A stretch of 64,000 nt of DNA, taken from positions 1 to 64,000 of the forward strand of contig CALNAJ010000041.1 of the NCBI GenBank assembly GCA_937874695.1, given 5' to 3'. Shown here piece after piece: positions 1 through 7,197 of the stretch. How positions within the stretch are numbered: the stretch's first letter is position 1; every line of letters begins with the position of its first letter. The stretch is from an uncultured Lactobacillus sp. (GTDB lineage: Bacteria > Bacillota > Bacilli > Lactobacillales > Lactobacillaceae). A program made the position numbers and the translations under genes. The notes beneath the pieces are model-generated. The model searched no databases and was not told the DNA's origin. It saw nothing but the letters and a program-made list of their open reading frames with translations.

Positions 1-250
1 TTCGTTTTTCCTCAGATTATACCTGAATTTTTAGTTTTCAGACAGTCCCTAGTCAAAATATTTTCATCATGTTAAAAGGAATCATGCAAAACGATGATAC
101 ACGTGGCAGCTAAATTACTTCACAAATTGTCTTGGAGATGCACATTCATCGTATTTTTGAATAAAGGATCAGTTAATTTTACATTAATACTCCATCACTA
201 TAAGTGTTTCACGGCCAATTTAACCAAGTAATTTCGTCTATTTACAGTGG

Positions 251-490
251 TCTGTTTGGAAATCGGTGATTCACACCAGGTGGCAGCTCTATTTCGGCCA
301 CGTGGTTCCACGGACAGATAGTCTCGTTACGCACCATTATCATGCTTATAACTACCTGCAACAGTCAACCCGCAACTTTGTCTCGGTCACCCAGCTCGCG
401 ACCATGTTCAAAGCTGCTGGTCTGACACAGGTCGGTTATCAGACCTTTAACTTGGGTGCGGCGGTCCATTTCGGGATTAAGTCTTACTAA
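251..490 (+). pseudogene. menG: Truncated C-terminal remnant of demethylmenaquinone methyltransferase (menG/ubiE)
   Basis: The reading frame closing at 488-490 encodes about 75 residues that resemble the C-terminal end of MenG/UbiE methyltransferases: a YFGHVVPR segment, then a YNYL..S segment, then a TMFKAAGLTQVGYQTFNLG tail. The SAM-binding Rossmann core, normally about 150 residues upstream, is absent, because a stop at 221-223 closes the frame and the AT-rich DNA before it shows no methyltransferase sequence. The only start is a GTG at 266 with no ribosome-binding site. It looks like a relic of a lost menaquinone-pathway gene. The identification rests on motif memory, not a search. Confidence 0.6.
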
Positions 491-503
491 GTGCGTAAAA
501 ATT

Positions 504-561
504 AAGAATATACCTCAAGCCAAATGCACAATCATCTAGCTTGAGGCATATTCTTTTATTT
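504..561. terminator. Bidirectional terminator between the menG relic and the 3-methyladenine glycosylase
   Basis: 17-nt arms at 504-520 and 539-555 pair with a single mismatch. The right side runs into a T-rich tail (plus strand). The same hairpin can end the minus-strand glycosylase transcript. Confidence 0.75.
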
Positions 562-620
562 TTATAGAACATTCGAAATACTGACGGTAAAGCGATTGTC
601 TTCCGTTACGATGTCCAGGC

Positions 621-1247
621 TTAGGCCCATCCATGTTTCTCGCGGTCCCAATCGCGCTTGCGACTCCCAGAGACAAATGGATTACCCGCCACCGTGAACC
701 GTAGCGGTCGGTCCTGCCAACTTCCAGCCGAAACACCGACCCGTGACGTGGCCGCAATTTCTTTGGGCCGTCGCGTCATCTCAGACGTAATTGTCAGATT
801 CTGAGCACCGAGCATCGTTCTGTTCAGGTTCTTAGATTGAATGCCCAACGCCGCCATCAACTTACCGGGACCATTCGTCACGTCCGGCACTGGCTTGTCC
901 CGATTCTGCTGCATCAGGTCTAATCCCTCATGCGGTTCGATCCCGCGAATCAGAATTCCTTGGGGTGTGCCCTCAGCCTGCGTGGCGACGTCAAACATGT
1001 AGTAGCCCCGCAGAATATAGATATAAATTGTCCCAGGCGCATCGTACAACGCGGCGTTGGCGGCCGTGTAACGGCCATTGAACGCGTGCGCCGCCGTGTC
1101 CTTTTCACCCAGGTAGGCCTCGGCCTCGACAATCCAGCCACTCATTTTACCGGCTGGGCTATCGTAGACCAACTCGTGGCCCAGCAACTCCTGAGCAATC
1201 TGTGGCGTAGAGCGCCCGGTAAAGAATTCTGATAAGGAATCTGACAT
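621..1247 (-). CDS. DNA-3-methyladenine glycosylase, AAG/MPG family
   Basis: Monofunctional base-excision glycosylase of the mammalian-type AAG fold, removing alkylated and deaminated purines from DNA. Visible features are the GWIVEAEAYLG strand carrying the catalytic Glu, the DTAAHAFNGR segment, YYMFDVAT, GILIRGIEP, and NGPGKLMAALGI near the C terminus. The 208-residue length is normal for bacterial AAG. I start at ATG 1247 because GGAGG lies 8 nt upstream; the in-frame TTG five codons earlier would place the ribosome site inside the gene. It stands alone. It is the first of three alkylation-type glycosylases in this window, the others being the Tag-like genes at 26.8 and 38.6 kb. Confidence 0.92.
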   Translation of the reverse strand: MSDSLSEFFTGRSTPQIAQELLGHELVYDSPAGKMSGWIVEAEAYLGEKDTAAHAFNGRYTAANAALYDAPGTIYIYILRGYYMFDVATQAEGTPQGILIRGIEPHEGLDLMQQNRDKPVPDVTNGPGKLMAALGIQSKNLNRTMLGAQNLTITSEMTRRPKEIAATSRVGVSAGSWQDRPLRFTVAGNPFVSGSRKRDWDREKHGWA

Positions 1248-1300
1248 TAACTTTTCCTCCAATTTACTATGTTAGAATGGAGCCATGGAGATGATACGTG

Positions 1301-1693
1301 ATGGCAATTAAATGCGAACGAATCTATACAAAACCCGCTGACCTCAAGGGTTACCGGGTTCTCGTCGACCGTCTCTGGCCGCGAGGAATTTCCAAGGTCA
1401 ACGCACAACTGGCGTCCTGGGAAAAGGAAATGGGACCCACGACCGAGCTGCGGAAATGGTTCAACCACGAGCCCGAGAAATTCCCAGAATTCAAAAAACG
1501 CTACGTCACTGAACTCGAAGCTAACGAAGCGTTACCCGCCTTCTTGGACCTAGTCGCTGAACAACTCAACGACCAAGACGTCATTCTATTATACGGCGCC
1601 AAGGATGAAGAACACAACCAAGCCATTATTCTGAAGGATTTTCTACTCAAACGCTTAGCTGACCGAGTGCCCGCTGAACGGCTGACAGACTAA
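1301..1693 (+). CDS. DUF488 family protein (YeaO-like)
   Basis: A 130-residue soluble protein with the DUF488 signatures YRVLVDRLWPRG near residue 20, the WFNHEP segment and LLYGAKDEEHNQA near the C terminus. The family is widespread and has no firmly established biochemical role. The start is ATG 1301 with GGAG about 10 nt upstream; GTG 1298 is the alternative. Its last 47 bases overlap the 3' end of the convergent HAD-family gene, so the two coding sequences share DNA in opposite strands. No terminator separates them. Confidence 0.85.
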   Translation: MAIKCERIYTKPADLKGYRVLVDRLWPRGISKVNAQLASWEKEMGPTTELRKWFNHEPEKFPEFKKRYVTELEANEALPAFLDLVAEQLNDQDVILLYGAKDEEHNQAIILKDFLLKRLADRVPAERLTD

Positions 1694-2324
1694 GCTCCCG
1701 GGTACTGGCAAGCATGGCATCAGCCTGCGGGAGACTTTCACTGTTGATGCCCACCGTGAAGCACCCCGCCGCCTTGGCCGACCGCACGCCGGTCACGGTA
1801 TCCTCAAAGGCCACACAGTCTTCCGGGTTCTGGTGGATCAACGCAGCCGCTGCCAAATAGACATCTGGCGCTGGCTTGCTGGCCTTCAGACTCGCTGCCG
1901 GTACGATCTGTGGAAAGTACTTGGCTAGTCCCAAATGGGCAATCTCCGCCGGGGCATTGGCCGAAGCGGACGCCAAGGCCATGGGATACTCCGCCGCCAC
2001 GAGTTCATCTAGGAACGCCGTGACACCGGAAAGACAGTTGGCCGGCGTCAGAGCCGCCACATACTGGCGGTACAGGTCGTTTTCGTGATTTGTGAGCCGT
2101 AGTCGCTGTTCGGGTGTAAAATCGCTCTGACGGCCCACAGAGGCCAATATAGTCGTCAGTGAATCCGCCCGGCTCATCCCGGGTAAGGTCGCCGCGAGCT
2201 GGTCGGTCCACGGAATGTGTAGTTCCTGCGCAATCGTTTGCCAAGAAGCCAAATGGTATTGCCAGGAATCGGCCAACACCCCGTGTAAATCAAACAGAAA
2301 GCCGCGTAATTGTCGTGTTTGCAT
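1647..2324 (-). CDS. HAD-superfamily hydrolase, beta-phosphoglucomutase-like, with altered catalytic motif
   Basis: 225 residues with beta-phosphoglucomutase architecture: N-terminal FDLHGVLADS, the cap sequence LPGMSRADSL, SASANAP (motif II), KPAPDVYL (motif III Lys) and AFEDTVTGVRSA (motif IV). True beta-PGM has D-x-D in motif I, where the second Asp is the acid/base. Here the codon is CAC (His), so the nucleophile Asp remains but the acid/base is replaced. Mutase activity converting beta-glucose 1-phosphate to glucose 6-phosphate is therefore doubtful; a changed phosphatase role or inactivation is possible. The start has an excellent purine-rich ribosome site. It is convergent with and overlaps the DUF488 gene. 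Confidence 0.8.
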   Translation of the reverse strand: MQTRQLRGFLFDLHGVLADSWQYHLASWQTIAQELHIPWTDQLAATLPGMSRADSLTTILASVGRQSDFTPEQRLRLTNHENDLYRQYVAALTPANCLSGVTAFLDELVAAEYPMALASASANAPAEIAHLGLAKYFPQIVPAASLKASKPAPDVYLAAAALIHQNPEDCVAFEDTVTGVRSAKAAGCFTVGINSESLPQADAMLASTRELSLSAVQRALGQLSV

Positions 2325-2339
2325 GAGAACTCCCCCTCG

Positions 2340-2368
2340 TGAAAGCGTTTCAATTTACGACTATTATA
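2340..2368 (-). promoter_or_regulatory. Promoter -10 box with a cre-like palindrome just downstream (candidate CcpA site)
   Basis: On the minus strand a perfect TATAAT lies at 2363-2368. The 13-bp palindrome TGAAAGCGTTTCA at 2340-2352 would sit at about +4 to +16, between promoter and ribosome site. It resembles catabolite-responsive elements but is one base shorter than the usual 14-nt core. CcpA control would suit a sugar-phosphate gene; this is inference. Confidence 0.4.
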
Positions 2369-2370
2369 CA

Positions 2371-2415
2371 CCAAAACAAAATGGTTCACCGCTTTAAACT
2401 ATGCGGTGAACCATT
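2371..2415 (-). terminator. Intrinsic terminator after the universal stress protein gene
   Basis: Perfect 13-bp stem (2380-2392 with 2403-2415) followed on the minus strand by TTTTGTTT. It lies immediately downstream of the uspA-family stop codon. Confidence 0.9.
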
Positions 2416-2421
2416 GTTAAT

Positions 2422-2880
2422 TTAACGAATTACGATAACTGAAACGTCCGACTTCTTAGCGAGCCGCAACCCAATGGCACCGGGATGCCCGTGACTAGCG
2501 AAGTCAACGTCGGCGCCACAAACAACCAAGTCCGGTTTGAATTCCGGAATAATTTTGTCGAGCACGACATCATCGACGTCGCCCCCTTCGGCCACAATGG
2601 ACCGCACGTCATTCACGCCAAACGCCGTTGCTTTGTCGGCATACTCCTTGACGATGGCCTTCAGCTCATCGCGCTTTGCGTTAAGCTTGTCCGGCATCAG
2701 TGACTCATAGATACTGATGTCATTGCTTTCCAGCACAGAGGCAATGCCCAGGTGTGCTTGGTAATCACGCGCCATCGTCATCGCGAATCGGAATGCGCGG
2801 CTGGTCGAGGGCCGGTCGTCCTCGTCGATCGTGATTAAAATTCGCCGGAAAAATAGTGGATTATTACTTTCGTCTGCCAT
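2422..2880 (-). CDS. Universal stress protein, UspA family
   Basis: 152 residues with the Usp fold: N-terminal RRILITIDEDD strand, a helical middle, LVVCGADVDF, and the C-terminal segment GHPGAIGLRLAKKSDVSVIVIR. The ATP-binding consensus G-2x-G-9x-G(S/T) is only partly kept here, so nucleotide binding cannot be asserted. It is a cytoplasmic protein probably expressed under stress. The start is preceded by GCAGGAGGG. It is monocistronic, ending at a strong hairpin. Confidence 0.9.
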   Translation of the reverse strand: MADESNNPLFFRRILITIDEDDRPSTSRAFRFAMTMARDYQAHLGIASVLESNDISIYESLMPDKLNAKRDELKAIVKEYADKATAFGVNDVRSIVAEGGDVDDVVLDKIIPEFKPDLVVCGADVDFASHGHPGAIGLRLAKKSDVSVIVIR

Positions 2881-3050
2881 AAAAACCCTCCTGCAATCAA
2901 TGGTGACACGGCCCTATTGTATCATACCTGGCTGGAGCGGTACACGTTGCCTGCGGCTGTCAGAGTTCTAAGTTAAAAGCCACTTTAGTCGCTAGTATGG
3001 ATAACCTTGCCACATACAAATTTTCTAAAGACATTTAATACCTAATAGCC

Positions 3051-3090
3051 CACGAAAAAACGCCCTCTGAATTTTAGAAGGCGTTTCGTG
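3051..3090 (-). terminator. Terminator downstream of the BCCT transporter
   Basis: CACGAAA and AACGCC..TCT arms pair with AGA..GGCGTT and TTTCGTG around a short loop. On the minus strand the run TTTTTT follows the inner stem. In the gap 2881-3274 this, the repeat-like scrap at 2945-2969 and the inverted repeat at 3113-3153 are all I can see. Confidence 0.7.
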
Positions 3091-3112
3091 TTTGATTTCG
3101 TAATTGTTTGGT

Positions 3113-3153
3113 GCCGCTGGTTTCGTTGATTTTTATCTAGTGAAACCAGCGGC
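3113..3153. repeat. Long inverted repeat in the 3' untranslated region of the BCCT gene
   Basis: Perfect 12-bp arms, GCCGCTGGTTTC at 3113-3124 and its complement at 3142-3153, with a 17-nt AT-rich loop. A second smaller hairpin (GCTTGGC/GCCAAGC) lies near 3210-3230. Both lie between the BCCT stop codon and its terminator. Role unknown; a transcript 3'-end stability element is one possibility. Confidence 0.6.
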
Positions 3154-3274
3154 CTCCGAAACGTGTTCCTTCGGGCAGGTCCCTGCGCTTAACCCCAATA
3201 CGCACCGGCTTGGCTCCGCCAAGCGGGCACTTATTGACGTTAATGCTCAGGACCTAACCGCCCTCAGTCACACT

Positions 3275-4888
3275 CTACCTTGCGTGGTCCGGCGACAAAA
3301 TCATCGGGCCCCGTACCGCACGTGGTAATTCGACGGTAATCCGCCGTACAACAACTGGTTGTGGAACAACCACTGGTGCTGGTTTTGGCTTGGCTGCCAA
3401 CATGTGCCAGATTGAATGCAACAACAAGATGCAGACAAACATCAATGGGAAGCCGGCAATCGTCGACACCGTTTGAACGGTCTTGAATCCACCGACCATC
3501 ACGATCCCGAAAGAGAAGATGATGAAGACGATGACCCAGATCATTCGGTTCCACCGACTTGGTTCTTCACCGTCATCCAAGTGAAGACTGGTGAAGGATG
3601 ACACGATGAAGGCTGACGATGAGATCGTCGTGGCCAAGAAGATGAAACAAGAGATACAGTACAGTGCCAAGATAATCATCTTAAATGGCAACGTCGCGAT
3701 AACCGTGGCAACCACGGCAGCTTGACCCTGCGTATTTAAAATGTGAACCAAGTTAACGGCACCAGTCTGTTGGAGCCACAGAGAGTAGCCCCCAAAGATG
3801 GCGTAGAAGCTCATGCACCCTAAGGCACCATAAGTTAACATCCCAACTAAGACCTGACGAATCGTCCGACCCTTGGAGATCCGGGCAATGAACAGACCCA
3901 TGACGGGCATGTAGGACAACCACCAGCCCCAGTAGAAGATGGTCTCTTGCTGAGCGGTACTATCCCCACCGTTAGGCATGGTGTTCGTTGACATCGAGAT
4001 AAACTTTTGGGCCATTAACCCAATACTATTAGTTTCAGAATTTAAAATATAAACAGTGGGTCCAATGATTAAAATAATAGCTAACAGACCCAGCGCCGTC
4101 CAAATGTGGGCGGAACTCAAGCGGTTGATTCCCCCGTTTAACCCATGGAAAACGGTGACCGCAAACAGAATAAACAAAATGATAAAGAGTTCAATTTTAA
4201 GCATGAGGTTATCTTGAACCCCAGTCAACCGGCTGAGAACTTTGGAAATAATCGGAATTTCCATCCCGACGGACGAACCGATCCCGCCCATGATCCCAAA
4301 GACAACTAAGAAATCGACAACGTGCCGTGCAATGACTTTCCCCGTGCTGTCACCTTGAAGACTGGTGATAGCGGCACTGACCCGTTGAACCTTGGCGTGC
4401 TTCACATACAGGACGTAAGCAATCGCAATCGTTGCTGGTGCGAACATCATCCAAGCCATTGGGCCCCAGTTGAACTGCCCCATCATGTGGGCAGCGCTGT
4501 AGGCGTTACTTGAGAATGGCTTAAACCCGAAGGCTGGGTGTTGCAGGTACCGCAGTGGATCAACGATAGACAGCATCAAAATGCTGGCATCGATCGCCGT
4601 GGCGAAGACCATTGACCCCCACTGAAAATTACTGTAGTGGGGCTTGTCATTGGCATCACCCAACTTAATTTTACCAAACTTACCAAATGCTAAATACATA
4701 AAAAATAAGAAGTTGATCACGTACACCATCATATAGGCCCATGACATGCGAGTATCAATCCAGTTCAATAGAGAACTCAGAGTGGTTTGTAATTGGTTAC
4801 CACCTAAGATAAATAGCAATGACGCGAGAATAAATAAAACGATGGTTGGTACGAATACTAACTTATCAATATTTTTACGCGCTAAAAT
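3275..4888 (-). CDS. BCCT family osmolyte (betaine/carnitine/choline) transporter
   Basis: A roughly 12-helix secondary transporter importing a quaternary-amine osmolyte with Na+ or H+. The segments FATAIDASILMLSIVDP, GQFNWGPMAWMMF and the aromatic WGWWLSYMPVMGLFIARISKGRTIRQ are BCCT hallmarks. The C-terminal tail is Pro/Val- and Arg-rich. The start is odd. A consensus AGGAGG (4896-4901) is followed at 7-nt spacing by ATT (4886-4888), and the frame then reads LARKNIDKLVFVPTIVLFILASLLF, a normal family N terminus. No ATG, GTG or TTG exists in frame until TTG 4819, which lacks a ribosome site and would delete much of helix 1. I take the ATT start, or a decayed start, as most likely. Confidence 0.85.
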   Translation of the reverse strand: MLARKNIDKLVFVPTIVLFILASLLFILGGNQLQTTLSSLLNWIDTRMSWAYMMVYVINFLFFMYLAFGKFGKIKLGDANDKPHYSNFQWGSMVFATAIDASILMLSIVDPLRYLQHPAFGFKPFSSNAYSAAHMMGQFNWGPMAWMMFAPATIAIAYVLYVKHAKVQRVSAAITSLQGDSTGKVIARHVVDFLVVFGIMGGIGSSVGMEIPIISKVLSRLTGVQDNLMLKIELFIILFILFAVTVFHGLNGGINRLSSAHIWTALGLLAIILIIGPTVYILNSETNSIGLMAQKFISMSTNTMPNGGDSTAQQETIFYWGWWLSYMPVMGLFIARISKGRTIRQVLVGMLTYGALGCMSFYAIFGGYSLWLQQTGAVNLVHILNTQGQAAVVATVIATLPFKMIILALYCISCFIFLATTISSSAFIVSSFTSLHLDDGEEPSRWNRMIWVIVFIIFSFGIVMVGGFKTVQTVSTIAGFPLMFVCILLLHSIWHMLAAKPKPAPVVVPQPVVVRRITVELPRAVRGPMILSPDHAR

Positions 4889-4953
4889 AAATAATCCTCC
4901 TCATTTGTTTCCTGGGAGCGAACTCCCAGCGGTCATGTTCAGAAGAGATTGTA

Positions 4954-5065
4954 CGAAAAAAGCGCTAAACAGGGTCGTTACACGAGCCACCTGTACAGCG
5001 CCATTACGGTTGAATACAAATTGCCTACGCAAATCTCTTTGAATCAATATCCAAAGTCTATTATA
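4954..5065 (-). promoter_or_regulatory. Leader of the BCCT gene with an internal terminator-like hairpin (candidate attenuator)
   Basis: A minus-strand TATAAT at 5060-5065 predicts a leader of about 165 nt. Inside it, GCGCT + ACAGG (4997-5001, 4990-4994) pair with CCTGT + AGCGC (4969-4973, 4962-4966). TTTTTT follows at once, which is the form of an intrinsic terminator upstream of the coding region. A CTGGGAG/CTCCCAG hairpin (4912-4929) follows just before the ribosome site. I do not recognise a named riboswitch. Confidence 0.45.
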
Positions 5066-5198
5066 CGCGGTCGCTAGGATTAGTAAAATCTTGCTGATGG
5101 ATAAGTTTTTTCTTTCGGAATTAAAGCGTTTACATAGCCAATGCCTATTGCATTCTAAGAATTTGATTAGATTTTAGGCAATAGCTTAACCCTTTGTC

Positions 5199-5804
5199 TT
5201 AGTCAAGCTTTTCTGGCCACTGTGCCTTGGCTGCGGCATTTCCAGTGGGACCGTTATCAATTTCCTTGATAACATGCGCTGGATTCCCGACCAAAACCAC
5301 GTCATCCCCAAAGGATTTCGTGACGACGGCACCGGCACCAACAACGACATTATTCCCCAGCGTGACGCCAGGTAAGATCGTGACGTTACCACCGAACCAG
5401 GCGTTATCGCCGATGGTGATGGGCGCACCCATTTCAACATCGTTGACCCGAGCCATCGCGTTCAGTGGGTGCACTGGCGTGTAAAGCCCAACGTTCGGAC
5501 CGAAGTAACAGTGTTCACCAATGGTGATGGGACAGGTGTCCAGCAGGGTCATGTTGTAATTACCATAGAAGTGGTCGCCGATGTGGATGTTCCAGCCGTA
5601 ATCGTATTCGAGGCCGGCTTCAACAAAGAAGTCATCCCCACTATCCGCGATTAGCTTGCGATAACCATCGTTTCGTTCAGCGTTGTCGTCCAATTGGTTA
5701 ACGGCACGCAGTTGCTTTCGTGCGGCGACTCGCCGGTCGATCAGTTCTGGATCGAACTGATTGTAGGGTTGCCCCGCCGTCATTTTTTCCCGTTCTGTTG
5801 CCAT
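5199..5804 (-). CDS. Maltose/galactoside O-acetyltransferase-like (left-handed beta-helix) enzyme
   Basis: 201 residues with an N-terminal Mac domain (MATEREKMTAGQPYNQFDPEL) and hexapeptide repeats forming the left-handed beta-helix (ITIGEHCYFGPNVGLYTP, ITIGDNAWFGGNVTILPGVTLG, VVVGAGAVVTKSF). The catalytic His is in TPVHPLNA. It transfers acetyl from acetyl-CoA to a sugar hydroxyl; the physiological sugar is uncertain. I start at ATG 5804, preceded by AGAGGAG, rather than at the upstream in-frame start, which has no ribosome site. It is monocistronic, with repeat copy B just upstream. Confidence 0.88.
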   Translation of the reverse strand: MATEREKMTAGQPYNQFDPELIDRRVAARKQLRAVNQLDDNAERNDGYRKLIADSGDDFFVEAGLEYDYGWNIHIGDHFYGNYNMTLLDTCPITIGEHCYFGPNVGLYTPVHPLNAMARVNDVEMGAPITIGDNAWFGGNVTILPGVTLGNNVVVGAGAVVTKSFGDDVVLVGNPAHVIKEIDNGPTGNAAAKAQWPEKLD

Positions 5805-5880
5805 GACATAAATCACTCCTCTTGGCTCCCATGATACCACTTGCTAGGTGTTTTCTCTAAACGGGTAATGGTTTGATCTT

Positions 5881-6072
5881 CGCCTGCGGCTGCCAAGGAT
5901 TCTGCCGCTGTGGGGACCGCCTGCAGCCAAAGAGCGGGCTTCCGGCTTGGTTTGAAACCTCGCCAGGTTCGGGCGAGTTTCCAAACTCATCCCACGTTGT
6001 AAGGCCGGAAAGCCCACCGGTCTAACAACGTTGTCACGGATGGCGCCATCCTTGGCCTCCTCCGGCTACGGC
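5881..6072 (+). repeat. Dispersed structured repeat, copy B (full length)
   Basis: About 190 bp, shared in left and right parts with copies at 8.9, 16.8, 20.4 and 27.4 kb. The left end reads CGCCTGCGGCTGCCAAGGAT and the right end ATCCTTGGCCTCCTCCGGCT. Three helices are visible. H1 joins the ends (5892-5900 with 6048-6056). H2 is GTTTGAAAC/GTTTCCAAAC (5950-5958, 5977-5986), extended by TCGCC/GGCGA. H3 is ACGTTGT/ACAACGT (5994-6000, 6025-6031). It is non-coding and intergenic. Confidence 0.8.
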
Positions 6073-6146
6073 AACTATTCTCCTTGTCAAACACCAGCGA
6101 CATCGTATCGTAGGGAGTAGCCATCACCAATATACCCCAACCTTCA

Positions 6147-6395
6147 CTAACGTTTAGCTTTAAGCAACGAGCCAATCCAAATCTTTAGGCTCTCAATAAT
6201 TAATACAAGAATGAACAAGACCACATATACCGTACAGAAAACTTCAATCCAGAACGACAACGACAGTGGCAACAAGAAACAAATGAGATCCAACGTGGCC
6301 ACTGGTCCCGTGGCCCATGCCAAAACTTTGAACCATTTTGGAAACTTGGAAAATACGTTCACCCATGTGAATAGGCTTAGAAATATTTTCTTCAA
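6147..6395 (-). CDS. Small membrane protein, function unknown
   Basis: 82 residues with two hydrophobic segments (about residues 28-45 and 50-72) and basic ends, so probably two transmembrane helices with both ends inside. The start is TTG 6393-6395, preceded by GGGGAG at 6-nt spacing. No family recognised. It ends close to repeat copy B, with no other gene in an operon arrangement. Confidence 0.55.
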   Translation of the reverse strand: MKKIFLSLFTWVNVFSKFPKWFKVLAWATGPVATLDLICFLLPLSLSFWIEVFCTVYVVLFILVLIIESLKIWIGSLLKAKR

Positions 6396-6537
6396 AATGC
6401 TCTCCCCTTTAGGCCTAAGTCTTCAGATGACTCTAAACCTAGACTCCCCTGAAACATCTTAATTATAGGCCTATCTGGTATCGCCACAGTTCAGCGTTTG
6501 GAATCTTCAGTAAACCTTAACCGCTTCCGTTTGGCCG

Positions 6538-6568
6538 TAAAAAAAGAATGAGACACTAACGCTCATTC
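6538..6568 (-). terminator. Terminator downstream of the VOC protein gene
   Basis: GAATGAG/CTCATTC stem with a 9-nt loop, followed on the minus strand by eight T residues. It lies about 37 nt after the stop codon of the minus-strand VOC gene. Confidence 0.85.
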
Positions 6569-6604
6569 CCTCGAAATTACTTATTTCGTTGCACACCACG
6601 ACGC

Positions 6605-7069
6605 CTAAACGTTGTCGTCCACAGTTTCTCCTGGCATGGTCTGTTCACGCAAGATCCACGTGATGCCGTATGCATCGACGATCTGCCCCATCTTGCCTCC
6701 GGAGCTTTGTTCGCCGAAAGGACTGATGACCTTCACGTCGGATTTGAGCAGTCGTTGATACAGGCCCGCCAATTCCTTCACGCTGGCAGAGTCGTCCGCA
6801 TCAACGTCAATCATTAGCGAAATCAACGTGGAAGACGTCGGCTGGCCCATCAAGGCGTCGGCACACTGAATGTCCAAACCTAGAATCTTAAAACCGCCGC
6901 TCATGGTCATTTCGTCTAAGTTAACGGTAGGTGCTAACCCAAACTGTTCGACTTCCTCGGCCGTCGGGCTGACCCGGTAGGCGTTGGTTGCCCCAAAGAC
7001 GCTCTGATAATACGCAATGGCTTCTTTGGCGTTTTCAAATTCCAAATATGGAATTAACTTTGCTTGCAT
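6605..7069 (-). CDS. VOC/PhnB-like glyoxalase-fold protein
   Basis: 154 residues beginning MQAKLIPYLEFENAKEAIAYYQSVFGA, the usual start of PhnB-type vicinal-oxygen-chelate proteins, and ending in the conserved VDAYGITWIL strand. Members bind a ligand or metal in a beta-alpha-beta module; the substrate is not predictable. I choose ATG 7069 (GGGG 8 nt upstream); ATG 7087 and a TTG further up are possible. It is monocistronic between two terminator or promoter gaps. Confidence 0.8.
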   Translation of the reverse strand: MQAKLIPYLEFENAKEAIAYYQSVFGATNAYRVSPTAEEVEQFGLAPTVNLDEMTMSGGFKILGLDIQCADALMGQPTSSTLISLMIDVDADDSASVKELAGLYQRLLKSDVKVISPFGEQSSGGKMGQIVDAYGITWILREQTMPGETVDDNV

Positions 7070-7197
7070 CGTCGGTACCCCATTCATGACATAGTTTAGA
7101 AACAAATCGACAGCCTAGTCACCGCTAGTCCGGTGCTAGTCCCCTCGATTAGATGAACCGCATTTTATCCCTAGCTGGTATTATACCCTTAATGACC

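Noticed and set aside
3104..3328. Plus-strand ORF of 74 codons downstream of the BCCT gene
   Set aside because: It lies over the inverted repeats and the BCCT 3' end, with no ribosome site or family resemblance.
5987..6175. Minus-strand ORF of 62 codons across repeat copy B
   Set aside because: It is made largely of repeat sequence and has no ribosome site.
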